Of a stretch of DNA of 64,000 bases, positions 10,443 to 21,433 are shown piece after piece (position 1 is the first letter of the stretch; the number at the start of each line of letters is the position of its first letter). Source of the DNA: Physcia stellaris. Taxonomy: Eukaryota; Ascomycota; Lecanoromycetes; Caliciales; Physciaceae. The position numbers and the translations under genes are program-made. Location: the NCBI GenBank assembly GCA_018902385.1, contig JABSSW010000007.1, positions 186,001 through 250,000 of the forward strand. Direction: 5' to 3'. A model generated the notes under the pieces. That model was not told where the DNA came from, made no database searches, and saw only the letters and a list, made by a program, of their open reading frames with translations.

Positions 10443-13068
10443 TCAAAGCCCATTCCACCACCCAGTTTCTCTAACCGTGAATTCCCCCTCCAAGAAGCCT
10501 GCTTGACTACTCTTACCAACCAAAACCTTGTATTTGCCCTTTTCTAGAATCCACATGTCTCTCTCTTCGTCCCAGAAGCTGCAAGCGTATTTTCTCTCCA
10601 TGTTAACCTGCACTACCTGCTTTTCTCCCGGTTGGAGTAGTACCTTGCTGAATCCCTTGAGCTCCTTTATCGGCCGAGCTATGCTTGGCGTTTGTTGCTG
10701 GATATAGACCTGAACCACCTCAGCACCTTCTCTGTTGCCGGTGTTTTGAATAGTACACGCGGCAATGATCAAGGCCTCCGAACTGGACGGCGCTGAGGCT
10801 GCCTTTGCCACAGATATCTCAAGGTCGGAGAATCGGAAAGTAGTATACGACAGGCCATGGCCAAAAGGAAACAACGGTTGAAGCGAGAGTTTTTCGTAGT
10901 ACCGATACCCAACGTAGACATCTTCGCCGTAAAGAACACGCCCACGTTCTGACCGGTAGTTAAGGAAAGCAGGGTTTTGAGACAGATGGCGAGGAAAGGT
11001 AATAGGAAGTTTCCCGGACGGACTGACTTCGCCGTAGATCACATCTGCAATTGCGTTGCCCGTTTCATTACCTCCATACCAAGCTTGAAGGATCGCCGCT
11101 GCCTTGTCAGCCCAGGGCATGGCTACAGGAGTGCCGCTTTGCAGAACAACCACAGCTCTTGGGTTAACAGCAAGAACTTCCTCGATCAACCGGTCGACAT
11201 AGGGTGGCGAGTTCATGTCAGGCCTATCCGAGCCTTCGGTTTCCCAATCGCCATTGAGCCCCGCAAACAGAACGACCTGATCAACACGCGAAGCCAGTTC
11301 CACTGCTTCTGAGATAGCAGCTTCTGGATCGATGTGTCTGCAGCCGCCAATGCGGAGGCCACCCGGGCCAAAAGATACCACACCTGGCTTTTGAAGCGTT
11401 GAAGTAGGAGCAGTCCCAAATTCAACTCGAATTGCGTACTGTTTTCCCGCCTTTAGATCAACAGTTGCGATTTCTTCAGCTGTGCCGTTACCGAAAAACG
11501 CTGTGCCTGGCCGCTGTTTCGAAGCGTTGTCCACCAGTAATTTCCCATCTATGAACAGACGCGCAGTGCCTTCAACAGTGAGACCTAAATCATACAACCC
11601 GTCTTCCTCTGGAACAAGGATTCCGTCAACATCGATGTAGTACAGTGAGCCCTCAAAGTTCGGGATCTTGTGGTCGAAAAGAAGCATGTATGAATGCGTT
11701 AAAAGCTGTTCTTCGTAGAGCTTTCGGTCTGCATCACTTGACGGCCTATCGAAGACACGAAACCAGAATCCAGGTTTTCCGTCAGAGGTCTGCAGTTGTG
11801 TACCTAGAAGAGGCAACTCCTTGTGACCGTAGGCGCCAAGCGCATAATGTACCGTGGACTTGGCCTGTGCAGCCATGCCCTTGAAAGGCGTCACTGTGTA
11901 GTATGGCGATAACGACGCGCTGCCACCACCACTATAAGCGGTCATCTTCGCATTGGGACCGATGATAGCGATAGGCTTGGTATTATCTAGAGGAAGTATG
12001 TGATGCTCATTCTTCAGGAGAACGATAGACTCAGCAGCGGTGCGGCGAAGAAAGATATGATCTTCATGCCTATTTAATTTACCTTCGGGAGCGTTCTCGG
12101 GTATCCCGGACCTCGCACTCAATTTGACTGTCTTAAGAACCGCCCGTACTCGTTCGTCAAGAACGTGAGGCTTAACCTTGTTAGATGTGACCGCATGTGG
12201 AAGTGATTCCCCTCGCCAGCGAGTTGGACCTGGCATTTCTAGGTCTAAACCTACATTGATAGCGTCTGGCGTACTATAGGTCCCGAACCTAAAATATGTC
12301 AGTGAAAAAAGTATCCCTATTTCCATTTCGTCGTCCTACGTACCAGTCGCTCATAACGAGACCTTCCCATTTCCATTCTTTCCTCAGGATATCGTAGAGA
12401 ATTGAGTTCTCACTTGCATGAATCCCGTTGACTTTATTATACGCAGTCATGATCGCAGCAGGCCTTGCGTTCTTAATGCCAAGCATGAAAGGCATCAGGT
12501 AGATTTCGCGTAACGCTCTGTCAGTGACGATGCTGTTTACGGCCATCCTTTCATGTTCTTGGTCATTGCAGACGAAGTGCTTTGGGGTAGTAATGATATC
12601 TTCTTCCTGAACCCCATTGCAATACTCTCCACAAAGAGTGCCAGACAAGAAAGGATCCTCAGAGAAAGATTCAAATCCTCGCCCACCAATGGGTGCCCGT
12701 TGGATATTCACAGTTGGGCCAAGGAGAATGTGGACGCCTTTCGCTTTGGCCTCTTGCCCCAGTAGACGTCCGACAGAGCGCAACAAATCCTGGTCGAAAG
12801 TAGCTCCAAGCGCTGTGGAACAGGGAAAACAAGCGGCTGGGACTCCATTGAAGATACGGGTGCCACGGACGCCATTTGGACCATCAGATGTTCGCAAAGA
12901 AGGAACCTTTAATCGAGGGACTGGGAAGGTATGCCAGAAGTCCGAGCCTGAATGACTCAGTCAATACAGACTGAGACACTATTTGCTAAGAGCTGACCAG
13001 CAGTGAGCGAGGCTTTTTCTTGCAGGGTCAGTTGCGACAGTACGCTTTCCACATCGATGTCAGCCATG
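10443..13068 (-). CDS. Intracellular GH3 beta-glucosidase with PA14 domain
   Basis: Hydrolyses terminal beta-D-glucosides. There are three exons: 12998-13068, 12344-12947 and 10443-12288. The joins at 12948-12997 and 12289-12343 restore family sequence exactly (GSDFWHT and VMSDWFGTYST). Domain order is GH3 N-terminal barrel with the Asp nucleophile in VMSDW, linker, PA14 carbohydrate-binding insert (residues about 370-530, [17 protein letters not shown]), GH3-C and the C-terminal fibronectin-like domain. About 839 residues are expected. There is no signal peptide, so it is likely cytosolic and acts on imported cellobiose. Exon 1 carries one base more than the frame allows, in an AAA run near 13021-13023. 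The expected QEKASLTAG appears only after removing one A, so this is either a sequence error or a damaged allele. GC-rich CreA-like sites lie upstream. Confidence 0.9.
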
Positions 13069-13738
13069 TGCGATTGAAAATCCGATGATGAACGACAAAT
13101 GAGCAAGCAGACCTTGTAGAGCAAGTCAACAAATAATAGCCCACACGAGTATTATTGTGGCAAATTGACTACAAAGAGTGGGTTCTTCGAGCGGAAAGCT
13201 AATGTACACGGTTGTGGCACTCGGAAGCAGAATTGTGATTGTCGTGCTCGAATGGGATTGAATGCCGAATCACCCCACAGGCCACTGATGCAGTTATTGC
13301 GTGCGTTGGCCATTTATTGTCGATGAATCGTCCATTATTAACCCGAACGGTGAGGCTTCGATGATGTGGCAATTCGCTCTGTATTCGATCTGCAGGGGCC
13401 CGCTGTCGCAAGAGCACCCCGCTTAGCCCCGGCTCGAGCCCGGGCTCTTTCAGGCTCTTCGCGTCTTAGCCTCTTCATCTATCCCACTACTACTACTCAG
13501 ATGAAGGAAAGCGGATCACCGTGTTCAGCAGCGAGAGCAGGTGTCTCTCCTACTGAGAATGATAATATGACTAAGGAGAGGGAAACTTATCCTGCGGTAC
13601 CGCGGCAAAAGGCTCTTATATCTCCATGTCCACTGCAACGGATAATGAGCAATATCTCACTTCTGTATCCTAGCCGACTATATGCGGGATAGTTGATTCC
13701 ACCTGCTGATCAGGTAGACTGGCTTTTGTGTCTATCAT
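13069..13738 (-). promoter_or_regulatory. Upstream region of the GH3 gene with CreA/Mig1-like GC motifs
   Basis: Contains a GC-rich cluster near 13418-13445 (CCCCGC, CCCCGG, CCCGGG) amid otherwise average composition. CCCCGC and CCCCGG fit the reverse complement of the CreA consensus SYGGRG. Carbon-catabolite repression of a beta-glucosidase is typical, but this is inference. The cluster is about 350 bases upstream of the start. Confidence 0.3.
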
Positions 13739-15492
13739 TCACAGTCGTTTCGGCTTCGCCTCAGTTGGCCTCCCTCCATCACTCGTTGAGCCAGATAAAT
13801 TACCTCCCAGGACTCGCACTAGCTTCGAGACTAGCCATAATGTTCCCATGGTGATTATGGCTACAGTCCCAATCTCTACTCTTCCCACTTGTTTGACCTC
13901 AAGCACGGGTACACTCAGCCTTTCGACCAGGCTTTGCGTCCCTAGCCCCGGCTGAGGTACCAAGGGGTAGAACATGGTTCGAGCGCCAAAGAGACCTTCA
14001 TATCCTAGGTGCACACGGTCGAATGGGTTTGTACCCATCTTCGTGCCCTCTTCCGCTGGGCATGCCCAGAAAGTGACCGGCCAAGGCACTTCCACGCCTC
14101 GCTGGCCCCCTACGGCCGGGTTAAGGTACCTCATATGAAGTGGAATATCGGCATGCCATGCCCCGCCACTAGTTCCATGAATTTTCGGAGGAGCGAGCTC
14201 CAATAGCATGCTGCTCCCCCATTTCTGGACAACCCAGTCAGGCGCCTCCAGATCGGTTTCGCCAGCTAGCGAGCGGACAGATCGAAGGTTTCTGGACGCG
14301 AGAAGATTAAAAGATGAAAGTTGATACTTATCAGGGAAAAGCGATGAGGGTAGTGTGAGATAGGCATGGAGAACGCAAGACAGGCTTGGAGGTGAAAGAT
14401 CGAAGGGAAAAGCCAAGCGTAGATTAGGATGCAGGCCAGTAACAGCCACGAAGCTAGTAGTGTAAGTGTTGTTTGTCAGAGGCGACAGAGGATGGTGACG
14501 TGAGGGAAAAGAGAAAAGTGTTGGTTCTATAGGCAGGCCTGTTAAATCACTTGCTCAAGGGTTGAATATGGCGTTTACGTAGACGTACTTGCTTCGAGGT
14601 CATCCCCAATGACAATTAAGAAGCCACCAAGAGACAAATCTTCGGGCTCCCTCGGGACCTCGGGCGCGAGAACGCCCACTTCTACTTTTGCTGATCGAGC
14701 AGGTTTAGAGATCTTTTCGGCCCATCCGCTTGGCTCTGACGATGAGCTATGGAAAGCTGTTAAAACCAAACTTTGAGATATTGTATCAAAATCGATGTCG
14801 AGGTAATCAACTGAACCCAGCAATGCTGCTTTCGTGATACATTCCCGATTGGATCTTGAGCATATCTTCTGTTGAATGTAGGTTACGAGGTTTTTCAGAT
14901 GCGTCAAAGAGGTATGGTACTGCAGCGCTGCTGAGGCAGCAAATCTCTCCGATACGAGCGGTTGGCTACTAAAGGTTTCCTAGGCAGCTCAGCGCAGCAC
15001 TCAAGCCTTTGAATTACTAGTGGAAGCTACCTCGGGCGGTTCACAGCTAAGGTGGTCTCCAAAAAGTTTCCTCAATTGAGGGCACAATAGGTCGCTTTAT
15101 TATTTTAGCTTACTTATATGCACTGAGCTTTCGGGGCAATGCTCACATACGCCGTGCGGTTCTTTTGGGGCGTAAAGAAGACGTTCAGTCCTGGGGAGAC
15201 CCTCGAGACAAATGGCGAGATGGAAGTGTACGGCTCCTGAGACACCCATCTGACGTGTAACTCGTGACATTGTTTCAAGACGCGGTATAACTAGGAGAAT
15301 CAGAGTAAGCTTTTGCTTAAGTCCAGCAATGCGACGCAGTACTTCCTGGGGAAGCTCAGAAATGCTGAATGTCAATCGATCTTCCCGTGAAGCCTTCAAT
15401 GCTTGTACTCGGACCGCTTCTTTATCAACTTTCAACTGCTCGGGATCGAAAGCAGCTTCGGCGCCATGGACGAAGGTTATACGTTCCCTCAT
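13739..15492 (-). CDS. PBN1: Pbn1 / PIG-X, GPI-mannosyltransferase I accessory subunit
   Basis: ER membrane partner of Gpi14 that adds the first mannose to GPI precursors; in yeast it is also needed for protease B processing. The protein begins MRERITFVHG and the C-terminal exon holds the PIG-X core (TGLHPNLRLAF, DLEAPDWVVQKWGSS, IPLHMRYLNP, PWPVTFWACP, NPFDRVHLGYEGLF), then one membrane helix near the end. Exons read: 15151-15492, an exon ending at 15031 that encodes LCPQLRKLFGDHLSCEPPE, 14590-14979 with donor at 14588, and 13739-14538. Introns 14980-15030 and 14539-14588 are clean. The join between the first two exons is not in frame with any canonical acceptor I can find. It may hide one more single-base discrepancy. 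Divergent from TIM8. Confidence 0.85.
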
Positions 15493-15671
15493 GGTGGATT
15501 AAAACTCGCATGGCCGCGTAAGGAGATTGAGGAAGCCTGTTCGGACATTGCGAATCTAAAGTCCGGCGCAACTCTCCCAAGCTCGAATTTTGACATTATT
15601 TCCCAAAGCCAACCATTGACTTCAACGAAAGATTATCATACTGCTATACGAGACTTTAAAAACCCTTATCA
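15493..15671. promoter_or_regulatory. Short divergent promoter, PBN1 / TIM8
   Basis: Only 179 bases separate the two start codons, so the genes almost certainly share promoter elements. No named motif is identified. Confidence 0.45.
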
Positions 15672-16125
15672 ATGAATATGGACTCTTCAATGTTAGATAC
15701 GGAATCTCAATTCGATGCCAGCAAGCTCTCTGATACCGATAAAAAAGAACTCCAGCAATTCATGCAAGCTGAAACACAGAAGGCGAAGATCCAAGAATGT
15801 TAGTTTTGTCGCATTATTTCAAAATTGCAGTCTTGCAATCCACACATGCACAAGCCAGCAAGCTTTCTTTCTTCTTCGAATCTCTTCTCCGAAGCTACTG
15901 TTTTATCATTGCTACGAGTTTGTCACTTGCTAAGATTCGTCGATTCTAGCCGTCCACAACCTAACAGACATCTGCTGGAAGAAATGTATCACAGGCAAGA
16001 TCTCGGGTGGGAAGCTTTCAGGAAGTGAAGAGTCATGCACACAAAACTGCGTAGAGCGATACCTGGACTCGAATTTGGCTGTGCTAAAGCACCTGGAGCA
16101 GATGAAGGGGAGCGGAGCGGTGTGA
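15672..16125 (+). CDS. TIM8: Mitochondrial intermembrane-space chaperone Tim8
   Basis: Small Tim that, with Tim13, escorts hydrophobic precursors to the inner membrane. Two exons, 15672-15798 and 15950-16125, around a 151-base intron, give 100 residues (98 if the second ATG at 15678 is used). The twin CX3C signature is visible as CWKKC and CTQNC, spaced as in Tim8, followed by VERYLDSNLAVLKHLEQM. The N-terminal helix LSDTDKKELQQFMQAETQKAK is typical of Tim8 rather than Tim9, Tim10 or Tim13. It is convergent with the uL23 gene, with 330 bases between stops. Confidence 0.93.
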
Positions 16126-16455
16126 GAGAGCCGAGCTGAGTTAGAGGAGGGCGGAGGAACACCAGCTTGTGAGCGATTGTACTAATGGCATTGGGATTTG
16201 GCAAATTCCAGGGGAGCGTGGGAGGTGTCTCATTCAGAGTGACCTGACGGGTGCCAAACACTGGAAGGAACGACCCTCTTTTCATTGGTTGGGAATATAG
16301 CAGCAGTACCTCTCGAGAATCCATATGATTGCCTTCCAAGTTTTCCTTCAGGAACATGGTTTGCACATAGGGCCATCACAGCTGGAAAAATAATCTGTCT
16401 TACGATCGTTGACAATTGCAAGCTGCTAGATTCGGTCGAGTATGCTACGCATTTC

Positions 16456-17279
16456 TCAGACAATCGCCAATTTCGTTGCTGCAATATCGAGGGCATCCAC
16501 GTCCGGTGTTAATCTCGCATAGGCTTTCTTCGTGCCATCCGGCCTGTCACAGAATTCGAATTAGATACAAGCATCCGAGAAAGTCTTCCGTTACCACAGC
16601 AATTCATCTCTAGAATTCCTCCTTGATTACAATTTAAAGATAGAACTAACCTGATCAATGTGTTAACCTTCACGCAGTCAACGTCATACAGCTTCTTCAA
16701 AGCCTCTTTGATCTGCCTCTTATTTGCCTTGACATCACAAATGAAGACCAGAGTATTGTTTTCTTCAATCTTCTTCATCGCACTCTCGGTGTTGAGCGGA
16801 TGGACAATGACTTTGTGGTGATCGAGGCGGGGTTCATGAGGAATGGATTTGCGAGGGTATTTAGGTGTTCGCGAAAGTTGAAGGGTTTTGGGACGATGGA
16901 AGGTAGTCGAGAGGCGGACTTTGCGAACTTTTTTGGAGTGGATCTAGGGAGACTGTAAGAACGTCGAGGTTTGTAGCCTGTGGTAGAGCTGGTATAGCAA
17001 GGGTAGGACGTACGCCTTTGAGGGCAGCCTTTGCTGCGGCGTGAGCTTTGGGTTGAGCTTTGCTGGGCTTTGGACCTGGCAGAACAACATATTAGCATTA
17101 TTGTTTAGCGGTCTGGCCACAAGCTCTCGATCTTCGCCGAGCTCAATCTTCCATGTTTCTTCGGAGAATACAATGTGAAACGCTTTGATCAGCAAGAATG
17201 TGCGGTTCAGGCTGTTAATCAGAGGACATTGACTGTTCCGATGGAAACACTCACCCTTCTTGCTGTCTTTTGGCGCCAT
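16456..17279 (-). CDS. RPL25: Large-subunit ribosomal protein uL23 (L25)
   Basis: Part of the 60S subunit near the peptide exit tunnel; binds 25S rRNA and contacts the signal recognition particle. Four exons, 17255-17279, 17014-17075, 16651-16943 and 16456-16543, give 155 residues. The first exon encodes only MAPKDSKK plus one base, a common layout for fungal ribosomal-protein genes. The conserved body is intact: [79 protein letters not shown], and [19 protein letters not shown] at the end. The basic Lys/Ala-rich N-terminus is the nuclear-import extension. It shares a 252-base divergent promoter with BMT2. Confidence 0.95.
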
Positions 17280-17531
17280 TGCGATCGCAATGAAAATGAG
17301 AAATCGTCGAGGGTCAATCTCAGATTCAATGCTGGACTTGATTCTCGCTTGAGTAAATCTAGCGTGTGTGTGCGGCGTTACGGCTTCTATTCCGCTAGCG
17401 TCCAAGTCATTGTTACTCGCAGCCGACAAGGTGATCGAGTCACGAAGTTTGTCTCAACACATGAAGCGATGATTTAAGTCAAGATATGGCCTTTCGGCTT
17501 CGCTGAAGAGCTTGAAGCATATCAACACACA
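17280..17531. promoter_or_regulatory. Divergent promoter, RPL25 / BMT2
   Basis: 252 bases between the starts of a ribosomal-protein gene and a 25S rRNA methyltransferase gene. This arrangement would suit coordinate control of ribosome production. No specific factor site is assigned. Confidence 0.45.
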
Positions 17532-18416
17532 ATGTCCAATAGGCGCAAGGCCTCTCGTCCTAAGCTACTTTCCCATACACGTCCCGTATCCGCCAGGAAA
17601 GCGATATCTCTTACCTCTCGTGCAACACGGTCACTGATTCGAAATCACCACACTCTGCAGAAGCAGCTCCAATCAGCTGTTGCACGCAATGATATTGCTA
17701 CGGCAGATTCGATACAAGCTGAGCTAGATGCCAATGGTGGATTAGCGAAATATCAGGAAGCGAGTATTCAAGGCCAATCACTTCAGCGAGGTGGAGATGC
17801 AAGTCGAGTGCTGATGCAATGGCTTGCGGAGATCTTCCCTCTTAGCCTACAAGACGTTAAGCAAGCGCAAAAGCTTAGCATGCTGGAAGTCGGAGCATTG
17901 AGAACCGATAATGCTTGTTCGCGCAACGGACTTCTAGACGTCACGAGGATAGATCTGCATTCGCAGCATTCCGATATACAGACGCAAGACTTCATGGCAA
18001 GGCCTGTCCCTCTCACGGCAGCACTCCTGGTTGAAGGATTCGACATTGTAAGCTTAAGTCTGGTAGTAAATTATGTAAGCGATGCTGTTGCGAGGGGTGA
18101 AATGCTGAAGAGAGTGGCCCTATTTCTCCGAAGACCAACAGCAGAGCCAGATAGTACCAACAAGCCTACTCTGCCGGCATTGTTCTTGGTTCTGCCAGCG
18201 CAGTGTGTGGCCAACTCTCGGTATCTTAATGAGGAAAGGCTACATTGCATCATGCAGTCTCTGGGATATAGGAGGGTCAGAAGGAAAATAAGTACCAAGC
18301 TTGTATACTATCTCTGGAGTTACGACAAGTCTCTGGAAAGTAAAGAGAAAAGGTTTCGGAAAGAGAAGTTGCGAAGTGGGATATCGAGGAATAATTTTGC
18401 CATCGTGGTCGAATGA
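17532..18416 (+). CDS. BMT2: 25S rRNA adenine-N(1) methyltransferase Bmt2
   Basis: Methylates N1 of an adenine in 25S rRNA in the nucleolus using S-adenosylmethionine. A single exon encodes 294 residues. Family marks include the SAM-binding LEVGALRTDNAC segment (about residue 117), IDLHSQHSDIQTQDFMARPV, FDIVSLSLVVNYVSDAVARG (motif IV/VI region) and the basic C-terminus. The N-terminal KASRPKLLSHTRPVSARKA is a plausible nucleolar signal. The length is near that of other fungal Bmt2 proteins. Convergent with VPS68 (134 bases between stops). Confidence 0.9.
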   Translation: MSNRRKASRPKLLSHTRPVSARKAISLTSRATRSLIRNHHTLQKQLQSAVARNDIATADSIQAELDANGGLAKYQEASIQGQSLQRGGDASRVLMQWLAEIFPLSLQDVKQAQKLSMLEVGALRTDNACSRNGLLDVTRIDLHSQHSDIQTQDFMARPVPLTAALLVEGFDIVSLSLVVNYVSDAVARGEMLKRVALFLRRPTAEPDSTNKPTLPALFLVLPAQCVANSRYLNEERLHCIMQSLGYRRVRRKISTKLVYYLWSYDKSLESKEKRFRKEKLRSGISRNNFAIVVE

Positions 18417-18549
18417 GGAGCAATTATTCCGTTTTTTCCTATGTGGACAGAACACTCTAAGAAGTCAAAGATATCCGCTGCTACATATCGCATTTCCCAA
18501 AGCTCCAAAAATCCAATGCGACGCCGCAACGAGCCCGTGGTCACCTAGC

Positions 18550-19376
18550 TTATAACGCTAGGTTATAGGTATAGTCATCCTCCATGTTCTGCGAGACCCA
18601 TAAAACAACCGAACTAATGACTATCAGTACCATGGACGTGAATAGAAAACGACAATGTGATAGATACCTTAGCATAATAAGGCCATTCGTGATGACGTTT
18701 GCGACACCAAAATAGAGCGTAGGGAAGGGGTATTTGGGGACGATATACTTGAGTACCAGAACTGCCTATGAACCTGTTAGCATTGCAGCTCACGAGATTT
18801 GTCATCATTCCGAGCTTCCAAAGATCCTCATGTCCATGCTTTGTGTGCAGTTCCCCAAGATCTCTCCCGCCCACACTTGATCATATCCTTCTATTCTTCA
18901 TCCACTCCTGATTCGTCAAGGTCCAAAGAAGAAGCCTTCAACTCACCACACTGCCGGCTAGACCTCCAGCCATAAGCGCAAAGCCCAAGAATAGCACCAG
19001 CCTCGCCTTCCACGCCACGCCCGTCCCACTATAGCTATAGCTGTCGGCGCTTAGTCTCGTTTTCTCAATGCTGTTGATGACCAGCATGCCCAGACTGCTG
19101 CATATTGACGGAATCCAGTCAACGAACTTGATATTGACATCAGAGCCGTTGCGCAAGGAGGCGCTGTAGGTGGAGGCGTCGATGAAGAAGAAGAATCCAA
19201 GAGAGAACTATTTAAGAGGACTGGTCAGTAGGTCTTGCCAGCTAAGGAACGGGAAGAGATGTTAAAGAGACACATACCAGGGCGCCGGCTAGATAGACGC
19301 CTGCGGTTCGAGTATTAGGACTGTTGAGCCATTGCGGTTTTTGGAAGCGGAAAAGGCGGTGTTCTGAAAGGGACAT
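18550..19376 (-). CDS. VPS68: TMEM50 / Vps68-type endosomal membrane protein
   Basis: Small four-helix membrane protein of the UPF0220/TMEM50 family; yeast Vps68 works with Vps55 in late-endosome to vacuole traffic. Four exons, 19278-19376, 18947-19207, 18668-18765 and 18550-18613, give 173 residues. Recognisable segments are FSLGFFFFIDA, DWIPSICSSLGMLVINSIEK, the strongly conserved LSADSYSYSGTGVAWKARL, FALMAGGLAGSV, YIVPKYPFPTLYFGVANV and the tail SSVVLWVSQN. The last exon encodes a short acidic end, MEDDYTYNLAL. All joins keep frame. Confidence 0.92.
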
Positions 19377-19968
19377 CTTGAACGAGTGCACTCGAATTGA
19401 GAGGAGGCAAGTCCACTGAATGGAATAGGGAGCGTCGCTGGCGCAAGGTTGGCGTTGAGGTGATGAGTAGAGTACTCGTACAGAGGTGGTTACTCGTAAG
19501 GCTGAGGCCTGAGGGCCGGTTACAATTGCCGCTCGGATCACGAAGATGTGATCTTGGTGCAGGTTTAGCCGAAGCTCTATACCTGTTGATTGCTGCCACT
19601 GGTAAGATTCCTTTCTTTCAGAGAATATGACACTTGAGCAATGCCACATTGCTTCTAAAGCCACTAGCATCGAACATGCCAACACGGAGTGTGAGTGTCA
19701 GCCCATGCTTGCCTTGCATGAACTCCCGCATGGCAACCTGACCCCTGCCAGTATTTCCTTGCTTCGGGAGCTACCGAGCAGTTCCGTATGTGAGTGTGAG
19801 AACGCCTTACATTATGTACAAATTGACTTTGCATACCTACATGAAACAAAGGAGAACGTCAGCGCGTAAACAACGTAAGGGGTATCTCAGCATTGATCAT
19901 CAGCTCCCTCCGACGCCACAGAACAGAACAGATTATGGTTGCCGTATCAATCAGCAATTGTAGGCATA
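19377..19968. other. Intergenic
   Basis: Upstream of VPS68 and downstream of the receptor gene. Frames here are short and featureless. Confidence 0.5.
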
Positions 19969-21433
19969 TCATTTCCTTCGTACAGACGAAATACTGGTAA
20001 CATCGCTGTCAAGTCGCTGGCTTTCTCGTCGTGCGATCCGGTCAAGCCTTACGTCTTTCTTGCCTTCCGCTGCTGAGATAATTTCATGCTCTGCTGGGGG
20101 AAGAGGCTGGCCTCGAAGGTGTGCCCATAAACGCTTGCAGGCTGTTTGAGATGTGATAACGTAAACAATGGCATTCCAAAAGCCCTGGAGTGGGAAAACG
20201 AGAGACGAAGCGTAATTCAGACCGAAGTTAGTCGGCTTTGGATGTGCAATGGCGTAGACACGATTGATACTTGACGGGACCTTGTTGCGGTATGTTAGCT
20301 TGGGTGATTGCAAGCTGGTCAGCTCTCAAGAACAGGACATACCCAAGTAATCAGAAGCGCTAAGAAAAATAAGAAGCTCGTCCGGGCATATAGCCAAGCC
20401 TCCGCGTTCATCTCGTTCACCGCGGCGGCTCGAGTCAAAGTTCGAATTCTCATGAGGTCGGGCATAGACGGTCGTCGATGGTCTTCAGTCGGGCCAACCT
20501 CGATGTTAACGGAATAAGCATGCATACCATCATCGTCCTGGTTGACTTCTCCAACTCTGTCGAAGTTTAATGACGGTTTCGACACATCTGAAAGGCCCCT
20601 TTGAAGACGAGGTCGAGATGTGACTTGTATCTCTGTCGTGATGATATTTTTAAAAGGGTTGTCGTTGAGTGGATTTAGGAAGCCTGGCAACTCCTTTCGC
20701 TTCTGCCAAAGAATTCTCCCGGCCATGCAGTATATCGTGAAGGCCAAAACGATGGCAACCCTGCGGATATTAGCTCGCCAGTATTATCACGGGGCAAACA
20801 CATGACTCACCAAACGATACCATACAGCAGCGCAATCCGGAGAGGATCCCATTGAGAGGTAACCCAACACCATATCTAGGAGATTCAGCAATGACGAAAG
20901 ATGTGTTGCGAGATTAACTCACAGTGGCTTCGCCATAGATTTTGCCTCTTGCTTGCGTCTCAACGAATATATAAACAAAGGCTGGAATGAATGAAGCCCC
21001 GTAACATCCCAATAGATATTTCCAATCCATGGCTCGAAGCTGTTCGACGGTATATTTATGAAAGAAAATCAGATAGACGTTGAAAGCCATGCACAGGGAC
21101 CAGAAGCAATCGACTCCTAGGAACCTATCAAACTGTCAGGAGGTCGAGATATGATTGTATCCGATCCACTCACATCTGGACCATAAAACCTTGGAATTGA
21201 CACAGCGCTGAGTCTGCGCCAGCGCGAGGCCCATTCTCCGATATCAAGGCCGCTATGTTCACGCCTAGATTACCGATAGAAGCATAAAAGATCTGTCGAT
21301 TGATGGATTTCTTGAAGTAAGGCGAGAGCAGGAAAGTCGCAAACACGAAGATGATGCCCGCAAGTGAAAAGCAAGACCCAACCCTTTCCGTAGCGGACAA
21401 GAGGTTGAGTTGGTACTGAGATAAGTCTGACAT
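19969..21433 (-). CDS. Seven-helix cAMP-receptor-like GPCR (Git3/class-V-like)
   Basis: Plasma-membrane receptor of the fungal group resembling slime-mould cAMP receptors, likely coupled to a G-alpha subunit in nutrient or developmental sensing. Five exons, 21174-21433, 20923-21124, 20811-20875, 20343-20760 and 19969-20280, give 418 residues with all phases consistent. Seven hydrophobic stretches are seen, beginning GSCFSLAGIIFVFATFLL, then NRQIFYASIGNLGVNIAALI, FLGVDCFWSLCMAFNVYLIF, YLLGCYGASFIPAFVYIF, ALLYGIVWVAIVLAFTIY, TSFLFFLALLITW and FPLQGFWNAIVYVI. The long third cytoplasmic loop (about 100 residues) is polar and Ser-rich. CQF before TM3 and CWVTSQWDP after TM4 supply the usual disulfide pair. 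The ligand is unknown. Confidence 0.85.
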
